From Bryobacterales bacterium (GTDB taxonomy: Bacteria > Acidobacteriota > Terriglobia > Bryobacterales > Bryobacteraceae): a DNA stretch of 57,638 bases. Location: positions 1-57,638 of the forward strand of contig JADJOP010000018.1 in assembly GCA_016713735.1 (NCBI GenBank). The letters run 5' to 3'. A model generated the notes under the pieces. It was not told the origin of the DNA. It searched no databases and worked only from the letters and a program-made list of their open reading frames with translations. The translations under genes and the position numbers were made by a program. This document shows, piece after piece, positions 20,870 through 29,568 of the stretch (its first letter is position 1; each line of letters begins with the position of its first letter).

Positions 20870-23800
20870 ATGGGTTTATCAAAGTTAATGATGCGGCTCA
20901 CCGTTCTGAGCCTCGTCGCATTCATCGCCCTAGCGCAATCCCCCACCGCCAACATCAGCGGTGTCATCACTGACTCCCAAGGCGCCGTCATCCTGGGAGC
21001 AAAGGTCACCTCCATCAACCTCCGCACGCAGATCCGCGACGTGTCCGAAACCGACACCTCCGGCCTCTTCGCCCTGCGCCAACTCCCCATCGGCGAGTAC
21101 GTCGTCGAGGTGGAGATGGAGGGTTTCCGCAAGTACGTCCGCCAGGGCCTCGTGCTCTCCACCGGCGAAAACGTCGAGCTCAACGTCAAACTCGAACTCG
21201 GCGCCGTGGCCGAGAGCATCACCATCTCCGCCTCGGCTTCGCGCCTGGAAACGCGCACCTCCGACTACACCCAGCTCGTCGAAGCCAAGAGCGTCGAGAA
21301 TCTTCCCCTCGGCGACCGCCGCGCCCTCAACCTCATCCAGATGACCGGCGCCGCCGTCTTTGTCGGCTACGACTCCGGCGGCAAGCCCAACTTCTCCCTC
21401 GCCGGCGGCCGCACCCAAAGCCAAAACTTCTGGATAGACGGCGGCACCGGCCAGAACATGCGCCTCGGCGTCGGCCAGGTGGACACCGACCCGCCCGTGG
21501 AAACGCTGCAAGAGGTCAAGGTGCTCTCCAACAGCGTCTCGGCCGAATTCGGCGGCTCGGCCGGCGGCAATATCATCGCCACCACCAAGAGCGGCACCAA
21601 CGAATTCCACGGCAGCTTGTTTGAATACCTGCGCAACGAAAAGCTGGACGCCCCCGGCTACTTCGCCCCCATCCAGGAGGGCAAGAAGACCCGCGCCCCG
21701 CTGCGCTACAACGTCTTCGGCGGCACCATCGGCGGCCCCGTCATCAAGAACAAGACCTTCTTCTTCTTCGCCTACGAAGGCTCCCGCCGCAAGGATGGCG
21801 CCACCCGCACCCTCACCGTTCCCACCGAGCTCATGAAGGCCGGCGACTTCTCGCAATCGTTCAACGCCGCCGGTAACGTCATCCAGATCTACGATCCCAA
21901 CACCACCGTCGGCACCGGCGCCACCGCCACCCGCACCCCCTTCGCCGGCAACCTCATCCCCGCCTCGCGCATCGATCCGGTCTCCACCAAGCTCAACGCC
22001 TACTACCCGGTGGCCAACCGCGCCCCAGACTCCATCACCGGCGCCAACAACTTCCGCTCCAACTACACCGTCGGCCTCACGCGCAACAACTACACCGCCA
22101 AGGTCGACCACAACATCGGCGACAAAAACCGCCTCACCGGCCGCTACATCTATAACTCCGACGACCTGCTTAACTCCACCGTCTTCCCCATCGAGGCCGC
22201 CGACACGCTCAACGACACCATCCGCCACCAGCAGTTCTGGTATGGCGCCTACACGCGCATCTTCTCGCCCAACTGGCTGAACGATTTCCGCTTCACCTAC
22301 GGCAACCGCGTCAACTGGGCCCGGTCGAAAGGCGTCGGCGGCACATGGCCCTCCACGCTCGGCATCAAGGGCGTGCCCGATGTCGCTTTCCCGCAGTTCA
22401 ACGTGAACGGCGTCACCGCCATCGGCTCCGGCTCGCAGGAGCGCCAGCAGTTCCCCATCGAACAGACGCAGTTCGTCAACAACATGACCATCATCCGCGG
22501 CCGCCATACCATTAAGTTCGGCGGCGAATGGCGCACTAGCAAAAACTACGAAATCAACCGCCCCACCGCCTCCGGCGCCTTCACCTTCAGCCCCCTCGGC
22601 ACCGGACGCCCCGGCGCCACCACCACTGGACTCGGCTACTCCACCATGCTCCTCGGCTTTACCACCGGCTTTGCCTCGCGGGAAACCGAAATTCTCGACC
22701 GCTACAGCCACTACCTGGCAGCCTTTGTACAAGACGACTGGAATGTCTCGCGCGACCTCATCTTCAACCTCGGCGTGCGCTGGGAAACCGACACCCCCAT
22801 CACCGACCGCAACAACCGCTTCAATAGCTTCGATCTCAGCCAGATCAACCCCGTCAGCGGCACCCCAGGCGTGATCAAGTTCGGCGGCGTCAACGGCTGG
22901 CGCGACTCGGTCTACGACACCGATTGGAACAACTTCGGACCCCGCTTCGGCTTTGCCTGGAAGCCCTTCGGCTCAACCACCACGGTCATCCGCGGCGCCT
23001 ATGGCATCTTCTTCGCCCATCCCTTCGATGCCGGCGTGCCCACCTCAGCCTCGCTCGGCTATGAGAAGTCGGCCAGCCTGAACTCGCCCGACAACGGCAT
23101 CACCCCCGCCCTGCTGCTGCGCAACGGCGTCAACGTCTCCCTCGCCGCCGCCACGCTCAACGACTCGTTCGGCTCCGTGGCCGTCGGCCGCCCCACCAAT
23201 ACCAACGTCACCTTCTATGAACTCAACCGCCGCACCGGTTATTCGCAGCAATGGAACTTCACCGCGCAGCGCGAACTGGCCAACCGCTGGCTCATCGAAG
23301 GCGCCTACATCGGCAACGTCTCCCACAAGCTCGCCAGCTCCAACATCTCGATGAACCAGATCCGCCCCGAGCTCGCCGGCCGCTTCACCACCCAGGCCTA
23401 CAGGCCCTTCCCGCAGTTCACAGGCGTCAACATCGTCCTGCCCAGCCTCGGCGATTCGGCCTACCACGCCGGCTCGGTGAAGATCGAACGCCGCTTCGCC
23501 GCCGGCGTCAGCGTCCTCAGCACCTACACCTTCTCCAAGAACCTCAACAACACCAACGAGGGCGGCGGCGGCGCGCTTGGTGAAACCGGCAACGTCTACT
23601 CCGACTACTACAACCGCCGCAACGACTGGGGCCCCTCCGGCAACGATATCCGCCACCGCCTCACCTACTCCGGCCTCTATGAAGTCCCCTTCGGCAAAGG
23701 CCGCAAATACGTCACCAGCGGGCCGCTCAGCTACATCATCGGCCAGTGGTCCATCGGCGGATTGCTCACCTGGCAATCGGCTCCGCCCTTCACCGTCGCC

Positions 23801-24184
23801 ACGCAGATCAACAACACCTTTGTCTTCTCGGCCGGCTCCCAGCGCGCCGATCTCTCGCGCAACCCGAATCTGTCAAGCGATCAGCGCACCCTCAACCGCT
23901 GGTTCGATACCGACGCCTTCTCCCAACCCGCCCAGTACACCTTCGGCAATCAAGGCCCGGGCATCGTCCGCGGCGACAGCCTCTTCTCGCTCGACATGAG
24001 CATCCTGCGCAACTTCTCCCTCACCGAACGCTTCGGCCTGCAGTTCCGCGCCGAAATGTTCAACTCCACAAACCACACCAACTTCCAGGAAGCCGGCTCC
24101 ACGTTCGGCGGCCCCGGCTTCGGCATCGTCTCGGCCGCCAATCCGGCCCGCCGCGTACAGCTTGGCATGCGCATGGTCTTTTAG
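20870..24184 (+). CDS. TonB-dependent receptor-like outer-membrane protein with carboxypeptidase-regulatory domain
   Basis: A 1104-residue Oar-type outer-membrane protein, the family greatly expanded in Acidobacteriota. A signal peptide (MGLSKLMMRLTVLSLVAFIALAQ) leads into a CarboxypepD_reg-like beta-sandwich (about 25-110: ANISGVITDSQGAVI, GLFALRQLPIGEYVVEVEMEG). Next come a plug domain (ENLPLGDRRALNLIQ, SVSAEFGGSAGGNI) and a 22-strand-type barrel ending in RRVQLGMRMVF with the terminal phenylalanine needed for BAM insertion. Such proteins import or bind polymers, and the ligand is not deducible. No TonB box is clear. Not linked to a SusD-like gene. Followed by two hairpins and a gap before the next operon. 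Confidence 0.88.
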   Translation: MGLSKLMMRLTVLSLVAFIALAQSPTANISGVITDSQGAVILGAKVTSINLRTQIRDVSETDTSGLFALRQLPIGEYVVEVEMEGFRKYVRQGLVLSTGENVELNVKLELGAVAESITISASASRLETRTSDYTQLVEAKSVENLPLGDRRALNLIQMTGAAVFVGYDSGGKPNFSLAGGRTQSQNFWIDGGTGQNMRLGVGQVDTDPPVETLQEVKVLSNSVSAEFGGSAGGNIIATTKSGTNEFHGSLFEYLRNEKLDAPGYFAPIQEGKKTRAPLRYNVFGGTIGGPVIKNKTFFFFAYEGSRRKDGATRTLTVPTELMKAGDFSQSFNAAGNVIQIYDPNTTVGTGATATRTPFAGNLIPASRIDPVSTKLNAYYPVANRAPDSITGANNFRSNYTVGLTRNNYTAKVDHNIGDKNRLTGRYIYNSDDLLNSTVFPIEAADTLNDTIRHQQFWYGAYTRIFSPNWLNDFRFTYGNRVNWARSKGVGGTWPSTLGIKGVPDVAFPQFNVNGVTAIGSGSQERQQFPIEQTQFVNNMTIIRGRHTIKFGGEWRTSKNYEINRPTASGAFTFSPLGTGRPGATTTGLGYSTMLLGFTTGFASRETEILDRYSHYLAAFVQDDWNVSRDLIFNLGVRWETDTPITDRNNRFNSFDLSQINPVSGTPGVIKFGGVNGWRDSVYDTDWNNFGPRFGFAWKPFGSTTTVIRGAYGIFFAHPFDAGVPTSASLGYEKSASLNSPDNGITPALLLRNGVNVSLAAATLNDSFGSVAVGRPTNTNVTFYELNRRTGYSQQWNFTAQRELANRWLIEGAYIGNVSHKLASSNISMNQIRPELAGRFTTQAYRPFPQFTGVNIVLPSLGDSAYHAGSVKIERRFAAGVSVLSTYTFSKNLNNTNEGGGGALGETGNVYSDYYNRRNDWGPSGNDIRHRLTYSGLYEVPFGKGRKYVTSGPLSYIIGQWSIGGLLTWQSAPPFTVATQINNTFVFSAGSQRADLSRNPNLSSDQRTLNRWFDTDAFSQPAQYTFGNQGPGIVRGDSLFSLDMSILRNFSLTERFGLQFRAEMFNSTNHTNFQEAGSTFGGPGFGIVSAANPARRVQLGMRMVF

Positions 24185-24207
24185 TCACACCGCGCACAAC
24201 GGAGCCT

Positions 24208-24228
24208 GGGCGGCGAACACCGCCGCCC
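24208..24228 (+). repeat. GC hairpin after the TonB receptor gene
   Basis: A perfect 8-base stem (GGGCGGCG/CGCCGCCC) with loop AACAC begins 24 bases after the stop. There is no T-run, so it may stabilise mRNA or help the true terminator downstream. Confidence 0.5.
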
Positions 24229-24266
24229 GGCCCTGTGCGCTCTGGACCACTGCCGCCGCATCCACC

Positions 24267-24305
24267 GGCCCCGACTGCGCACGCGCCGCCGGGGCCTTTT
24301 CCTTT
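24267..24305 (+). terminator. Rho-independent terminator-like hairpin
   Basis: GGCCCC (24267-24272) pairs with GGGGCC (24291-24296) and is followed at once by TTTTCCTTT. This would end the TonB receptor transcript before the efflux operon. The loop is 18 bases and itself GC-rich, so folding details are uncertain. Confidence 0.5.
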
Positions 24306-24408
24306 GTCGGTCAACCGTTGCCAACCATCCACCCTCCTCATTCGTATTGCCATCTGAGGGAACTTCCTCGTCACTAGTTCCGTAACGGAAGGTGGAACGG
24401 ATTCATAC

Positions 24409-25626
24409 ATGGCAAACGGTAACGGAAGAAGCAAACGGCGCTGGATCAAGTGGGGCATCAGCCTCGTCGTCATCATCGGGCTGCTCACGGCCGGAGGTCT
24501 CTACCTGCAGGCCAAGCTCAAGCCCGACTACTCCATCGACCCCTCGAAGCTCTCGAAAGTGGAGACCGGCGACATCGCGCGCAGCGTCGTGGCCACGGGA
24601 AAGATCGAACCGCGCGTCAAGGTGGAGGTCAAGTCCAAGGCCAGCGGCATCGTCGAAAAGCTGCTCGTCGACTACGGCCAGTATGTGAAGCAGGGCGACA
24701 TCCTCGCCGAACTCGATAAGGAAGAGCTGCGCGCCCGCGTGCGAGAAGCCCGCGCCTCGCTTGCCGCCACGCAAGCCGCCGAACAGATGGCCGAAGCGGC
24801 CCATGAACGCACCCGCGCCGAGGCCGAAGCGCCCGAGCTGCCCTTCCTCAAGTCCAGCGTCGACCGCGCCTCGCAAATGCACAAGCAGGGCCTTATCTCG
24901 CGTGCCGTGCTCGAAGAAGCCGAGCGGACCTATGAAGTGGCCCGCAACAAGCAACTGGTGGCCATGCGCAACATTACCGTGACCAAGGCCGACATCGCCC
25001 GCGCCAAGGCCCAGGCCGCGCAAGCCCAGGCCTTCCTCGAACGCGCCGAAGAGGACCTGCGCCACTCCACCATCGTCAGCCCCATGGACGGCCTCGTGCT
25101 CTCGCGCGACGTTGAAGTGGGCGACGCCGTCAGCTCCATCCTCGTCCTCGGCTCGCAGGCCACGCTGGTGATGACGCTCGGCGATGTGAGCGACGTTTTC
25201 GTGCTCGGCAAGGTCGACCAGGCCGACATCGGCAAGATCAGCCTCGGCCAGGAAGCGCGCATCACCGTCGAGTCCTATAAGGACAAGAAGTTCTCCGGCA
25301 ACGTGATCAAGATCTCGCCGCTCGGCGAGGAGAAGGAAAACGTCACCACCTTCGAAGTGCGCGTCTCCATCAAGAACCCCGGCGGCCTGCTCAAGGCGAA
25401 CATGAGCGCCAACGCCGAAGTGGTCCTGCATGAGAAGAAGAACGTGCTGCTGGCCCCGGAGAGCGCCGTGCTCTTCGGCCGCGACGGCAAAGCCACCGTC
25501 GAGGTGCCCGACCCCACCGCCCCCAAGGGCCGCCGCGCCGTCCCCGTCCAGGTGGGCATCACCAACGGCGTCAAGGCCGAGCTCCTCTCAGGCCTCAAGT
25601 CGGGCGACCAGGTGATCCTGCAATAA
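24409..25626 (+). CDS. HlyD/MacA-type periplasmic adaptor
   Basis: A 405-residue membrane-fusion protein: one N-terminal anchor (about 13-33), then a barrel-sandwich half (KVEVKSKASGIVEKLLVDYGQ), a coiled-coil hairpin of about 120 residues, the second half HSTIVSPMDGLVLSRDVEVG, and a beta-barrel domain. It bridges an inner-membrane ABC transporter to an outer-membrane channel or acts in a MacAB-like efflux or export system. First gene of an operon with two FtsX-family permeases. The next gene's ribosome site overlaps its stop. Confidence 0.9.
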   Translation: MANGNGRSKRRWIKWGISLVVIIGLLTAGGLYLQAKLKPDYSIDPSKLSKVETGDIARSVVATGKIEPRVKVEVKSKASGIVEKLLVDYGQYVKQGDILAELDKEELRARVREARASLAATQAAEQMAEAAHERTRAEAEAPELPFLKSSVDRASQMHKQGLISRAVLEEAERTYEVARNKQLVAMRNITVTKADIARAKAQAAQAQAFLERAEEDLRHSTIVSPMDGLVLSRDVEVGDAVSSILVLGSQATLVMTLGDVSDVFVLGKVDQADIGKISLGQEARITVESYKDKKFSGNVIKISPLGEEKENVTTFEVRVSIKNPGGLLKANMSANAEVVLHEKKNVLLAPESAVLFGRDGKATVEVPDPTAPKGRRAVPVQVGITNGVKAELLSGLKSGDQVILQ

Positions 25627-25639
25627 GGAGCGCCCGGCC

Positions 25640-26893
25640 ATGACCTTCCGCGATCTCCTCGACGCCACCTTCCGCACCCTCTGGGCGCACAAGATGCGCA
25701 CCTTCCTCACCATGTTCGGCATCGCCTGGGGCATCCTCTCCATCACCCTCATGGTGGCCGCCGGCGAAGGCCTGCGCAAAGGCCACGAGATCCAGATGCA
25801 GACCATGGGCAAGGACCTCATCATCATCTTCTCCGGCCGCACCAGCATGCAGGCGGGGGGCGCGCGCGCCGGTCGCCGCCTGCGCTGGCGCGACACCGAC
25901 CACATCGCCCTCGCCGCCGAAGCCCCCGACTGCGCCCACGTCCTGCCCGAGTTCGCCCGCGGCGGCCTGCAGGTGCGCAGCCGCTTCAACGCCGGCGCGC
26001 TCATGGTCACCGGCTCGCTGCCGCCCTTTCAACACGTCCGCTCGCTCGATATCGAGGAGGGCCGCTTCTACAACTGGCTCGACGTGGAACAGGCCCGCCG
26101 CGTCGCCTTCATCGGCTCCGACGTCCGCAAGCAACTCTACGGCGACAAGCCCGCCCTCGGCGAAACCATCACCATGAACGGCTTCCCCTATGAAGTGATC
26201 GGCGTGCTCAAGCGCAAGGAGCAGAACTCGGATTACAACGGCCGCGACGTGTCGAAGATCTTCGTGCCCATCGGCGCCGTCGTGCGCGACTTTCCCCAGC
26301 CGCCGCCTTCCCTGCCCCACGTCATCGATCAGTTGCTCGTCGTCCCGGCCTCGGTCGAACAGCACGACGCCTGCGAATTCCAGGTCCGCCGCGGCCTCGC
26401 CCGCCTGCATGGCTTTGACCCCAACGACAAGGAAGCCGTCCCCGTGTGGGACACCTTCAAGGAGGCCCGCGCCTTTCGCAGCATGACCGATGGCATGAAG
26501 ATCTTCCTCGGCGCCGTCGGCGTGGTGACGCTCTTCCTCGGCGGCATCGGCGTGATGAACGTGATGCTCGTCGCCGTCCGCGAACGCACACGCGAGATCG
26601 GCATCCGCAAAGCCATCGGCGCCACGCGCGGCTCCATCGTCAGCCAGTTCTTCGCCGAAACGCTGATCATCGTCTTCTTCAGCGGCGCGCTGGGCCTGGG
26701 CATGGCCTTCGGCCTCTGCTCCCTCGTCAACTCGATGGAGATGCCGCCGTTCTTCGCCGGGCTCATTGCTGACTGGCGCGTCACGCTCGGCTCGCTCGGC
26801 CTGCTCGGCCTGGTCGCCCTGCTCGCCGCCGTCTACCCGGCCACCATTGCCGCCTCCATCGATCCGATTGAAGCGCTGCGCTACGAGGCATAG
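25640..26893 (+). CDS. FtsX/MacB-family ABC permease 1
   Basis: A 417-residue permease without an ATPase domain. The first transmembrane helix (MFGIAWGILSITLMVAAG) is followed by a roughly 200-residue periplasmic MacB_PCD domain, then three helices. The FtsX signature is in GGIGVMNVMLVAVRERTREIGIRKAIGATRGSI, just before the last helices. AAGGAG overlaps the adaptor's stop. The protein ends in IDPIEALRYEA, typical of the family. It is 41% identical by eye in key motifs to the next gene, consistent with a heterodimeric permease pair. Confidence 0.9.
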   Translation: MTFRDLLDATFRTLWAHKMRTFLTMFGIAWGILSITLMVAAGEGLRKGHEIQMQTMGKDLIIIFSGRTSMQAGGARAGRRLRWRDTDHIALAAEAPDCAHVLPEFARGGLQVRSRFNAGALMVTGSLPPFQHVRSLDIEEGRFYNWLDVEQARRVAFIGSDVRKQLYGDKPALGETITMNGFPYEVIGVLKRKEQNSDYNGRDVSKIFVPIGAVVRDFPQPPPSLPHVIDQLLVVPASVEQHDACEFQVRRGLARLHGFDPNDKEAVPVWDTFKEARAFRSMTDGMKIFLGAVGVVTLFLGGIGVMNVMLVAVRERTREIGIRKAIGATRGSIVSQFFAETLIIVFFSGALGLGMAFGLCSLVNSMEMPPFFAGLIADWRVTLGSLGLLGLVALLAAVYPATIAASIDPIEALRYEA

Positions 26894-26897
26894 CCAT

Positions 26898-28157
26898 ATG
26901 GGCATCTTCATCGAAGTCCTCATCCAGGCCTGGATCGCCCTCCGCCGCAACCCGCTGCGCAGCTTCCTCACCATGCTCGGCATCGTCTGGGGCATCGCTT
27001 CGGTGACGCTGCTCATGGCCTATGGCAGCGGCTTCCGCCGCGTGCTGGTGGCCGGTTTCGACGCTTTCGGCAAAAGCGTCATCATCGCCCGCCCCGGCCA
27101 AACCAGCATGCAGGCCGGCGGCGAACGCTCCGGCCGCCGCATCCGCTTTGAGAAGGCCGACGCCGACGCCCTCCGCGCCGAGTCGAGCGTGATCAAACAA
27201 ATCTCGCTCGAAACGTTCAACCGCCTTCCGGTCACCTATGGCGACAAGCAGAACGTGCTGGCCATCCGCGGCGTCTTCCCCGAATACGGCGACATCCGCA
27301 ACGAGGTGCCCTCGGAAGGCCGCTGGCTCAACGCCGAAGATCAGGCCGGCGCGCGCCGCGTCGCCTTCATCGGCTCCAAGGCCAAGGAGAAGCTCTTCGG
27401 CAACCGCCAGGCCGTGGGCGAAACCGTGCGCATCGGCGGCCTGCGCTTCCTCATCATCGGCATGATGGAAACCAAGTTCCAGTTGAGCAACTACTTCTCG
27501 CCCGACGACCAGTGCCTGTTCATTCCCTACTCAGCCGCCGAGCAGTTGTGGAACGCGCAGTATCCGCCGGTCATCGTCTTCAACCCCGTCGCGCCCAGCC
27601 TCGAACGCCAGGCCATCTACCAGTTCCGCGAGATCATGGGCCGCCGCCACCGCTTCCATCCGCTCGACCAGCGCGCCGTGGGCGCCTTTGGCCGCGAGGA
27701 GTTCCGCCCCATCATCGACGGCCTCACCATCGGCCTGCAAACGCTGCTGCTGTTCATCGGCGTGCTCACGCTCGGCATCGGCGGCATCGGCCTCATGAAC
27801 ATCATGCTCGTCAGCGTCGATGAGCGAGTGAAGGAGATCGGCATCCGCCGCGCCCTGGGCGCCAAACGGGTGCACATCCGCGTCCAGTTCCTCGCCGAAG
27901 CGCTCGTCATCACCGTCGTCGGCGGACTCATCGGCCTCGCCCTCAGCTATTCCATCGCCACCGCCGTCGGCACCGTGCCCATGCTCAGCGAGCTCTTCGA
28001 GGACGAGTCGGGCAAAGGCGACCTGCGGTTGCTCATCTCGCTCGAAAGCGCGCTCGTCTCGGCCGGAGCGCTGCTGCTGGTGGGCCTGTTGAGCGGCACC
28101 ATCCCCGCCGTCCGCGCCGCCAATCTCGAACCGACCGAAGCGCTGCGTTACGAGTAG
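26898..28157 (+). CDS. FtsX/MacB-family ABC permease 2
   Basis: A 419-residue paralogue of the preceding gene: MLGIVWGIASVTLLMAYG in the first helix, a periplasmic domain, and GGIGLMNIMLVSVDERVKEIGIRRALGAKR in the FtsX region, ending in LEPTEALRYE. ATG 26898 is chosen because the membrane segment and a GAGG nine bases upstream fit. The frame extends upstream only inside permease 1. Start and stop are 4 bases apart from the neighbour. No nucleotide-binding subunit lies in the window, so the ATPase must be encoded elsewhere. Confidence 0.9.
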   Translation: MGIFIEVLIQAWIALRRNPLRSFLTMLGIVWGIASVTLLMAYGSGFRRVLVAGFDAFGKSVIIARPGQTSMQAGGERSGRRIRFEKADADALRAESSVIKQISLETFNRLPVTYGDKQNVLAIRGVFPEYGDIRNEVPSEGRWLNAEDQAGARRVAFIGSKAKEKLFGNRQAVGETVRIGGLRFLIIGMMETKFQLSNYFSPDDQCLFIPYSAAEQLWNAQYPPVIVFNPVAPSLERQAIYQFREIMGRRHRFHPLDQRAVGAFGREEFRPIIDGLTIGLQTLLLFIGVLTLGIGGIGLMNIMLVSVDERVKEIGIRRALGAKRVHIRVQFLAEALVITVVGGLIGLALSYSIATAVGTVPMLSELFEDESGKGDLRLLISLESALVSAGALLLVGLLSGTIPAVRAANLEPTEALRYE

Positions 28158-28196
28158 CCGCGTAACCTTTCCATCGGCACGCCGTCTGTACCTCGC

Positions 28197-28685
28197 ATGA
28201 TCAACCGGCGTCTGCTTCTCGGTTCCGCGCCTGCCCTTGTGGGCAGCCTCGCGGCGGCTCAAACCGTCCCGGCCAAGAAGAAGGTGGACAAAGGTCCGCC
28301 GCTGGCGCTCGATCTGGTCAAGGAGTTCGTCGGCGCGGCGCATGGCAAGTTCGACCGCACCAAAGAGATGCTCGCCGAACAGCCCGGCCTGCTCAACGCC
28401 ACCTGGGATTGGGGCGGCGGCGATTTTGAAACCGGACTCGGCGGCGCCTCGCACATGGGCAACAAGGAGATCGCCCTCTACCTCATTGAGAAAGGCGCGC
28501 GCGTGGACATCTTCGCCGCCGCCATGCTCGGCAAGCTCGACGTCGTGAAGGCCATGTGCACGGCCATGCCCGGCATCCACCGCTCGCTGGGGCCGCACAA
28601 GATCACACTGCTCGCCCACGCCAAACGCGGCGGCGCCGATGCCGTTGTCGAATACCTGGAACGCCTCGACAAATCGAGCGAGTAA
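28197..28685 (+). CDS. Small secreted ankyrin-repeat-like protein
   Basis: A 162-residue protein with N-terminal MINRRLLLGSAPALVGSLAAAQ, a hydrophobic signal resembling a Tat or Sec leader (single RR, no full twin-arginine motif), ending in AAQ. Residues 45-140 contain degenerate ankyrin-type helices (KEMLAEQPGLLNATWDWGGGDFE..., ASHMGNKEIALYLIEKGARVDIFAAAMLGKLDVVKAM). It lies 39 bases after the permeases and may belong to the same transcript. Function unknown, probably protein-protein contact in the periplasm. Confidence 0.7.
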   Translation: MINRRLLLGSAPALVGSLAAAQTVPAKKKVDKGPPLALDLVKEFVGAAHGKFDRTKEMLAEQPGLLNATWDWGGGDFETGLGGASHMGNKEIALYLIEKGARVDIFAAAMLGKLDVVKAMCTAMPGIHRSLGPHKITLLAHAKRGGADAVVEYLERLDKSSE

Positions 28686-29465
28686 TCAGCGCTTGCCGAA
28701 GAATGAGTAAGCGGCTACGCCGAAGCCAATCGCCACCACAAGCCCGCGAATGAAGGGTGCGGGCATCTTCCGAGCCACGCGCGCCCCCGTGTAGCCGCCC
28801 ACCGAAGCGGCCACGGCCATCACGAAGGCCACCTTCCACACAATCGCCCCCGAGAGCGCGAACACGACGATGGTGACGCCGTTCATGGCCGCCGCCAGCA
28901 CGGTCTTCACGGCGTTCATCTCATGGATGTCGTGGATGCCGACGAAGGCCAGCGAACTCAACATGAGGATGCCGATGCCCGCGCCGAAGTAGCCGCCATA
29001 CACTCCGACGAGGAACTGGAAGAAGACGATCGCCGCCAGCGTCCGCGCTGCCGGCTCCTCATGCGGATGCGCCCCCACCCAGCGCGAGAGCGGCTTCTGC
29101 ACCAGCAGCAGCGTCGAGGCCGTCACCAGCAGCCACGGCACGGCGTCGGCGAAGACGCGCTCCGGCAAGCGCGTCACCAGCAGCGAGCCGATCACGCCGC
29201 CGATGAAGCTGGGCGGCAGCAGGCGCACGAGGTGTTTGCGGCAGCGCGCCAGCTCCGTGCGATAGCCCCACGCCGCGGCGAGCGAGCCTGGAAACAGCGC
29301 AAACGTGCTCGTCCCATTAGCCAGCACGGGCGACATCACGGCCAGCAGCGACGGGAACGTGAGCAGCGTGCCGCCGCCGGCCACCGAGTTCACGACACCG
29401 GCGCCAAAGGCCGCCGCGCACAACAAGGCCCAGCCAACAAACGACTCGGGAAATGATTCGGGCAT
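28686..29465 (-). CDS. TauE/SafE (TSUP) family permease
   Basis: A 259-residue inner-membrane protein with about eight helices of the sulfite exporter TauE/SafE superfamily (GAGVVNSVAGGGTLLTFPSLL in the first repeat, GVYGGYFGAGIGILMLSSLA in the second). Family members move sulfite, sulfoacetate or other organosulfur anions. The specific substrate is not readable, although cysDN lie 18 kb away in the window. The start at ATG 29465 is preferred over an upstream in-frame codon because MPESFPESF precedes the first helix, but no ribosome site supports it. It converges on the ankyrin gene and is separated from the transglutaminase operon by a short divergent intergenic region. Confidence 0.85.
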   Translation of the reverse strand: MPESFPESFVGWALLCAAAFGAGVVNSVAGGGTLLTFPSLLAVMSPVLANGTSTFALFPGSLAAAWGYRTELARCRKHLVRLLPPSFIGGVIGSLLVTRLPERVFADAVPWLLVTASTLLLVQKPLSRWVGAHPHEEPAARTLAAIVFFQFLVGVYGGYFGAGIGILMLSSLAFVGIHDIHEMNAVKTVLAAAMNGVTIVVFALSGAIVWKVAFVMAVAASVGGYTGARVARKMPAPFIRGLVVAIGFGVAAYSFFGKR

Positions 29466-29513
29466 GAGAAGGAACAGCGTACCAGAGGCGCGGCCCCGCG
29501 CCACGGCTCACGC

Positions 29514-29519
29514 TATAAT
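29514..29519 (+). promoter_or_regulatory. TATAAT box before the transglutaminase operon
   Basis: A perfect -10 hexamer lies 50 bases before the first gene of the operon. No good -35 is present 17 bases upstream, so any promoter depends on this element or an activator. The surrounding 29466-29568 gap holds nothing else. Confidence 0.35.
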
Positions 29520-29568
29520 CGAAGTCCTCCCTCCCCCGTCGCAGGGCGACCCTAAACCTGCGAACGCC

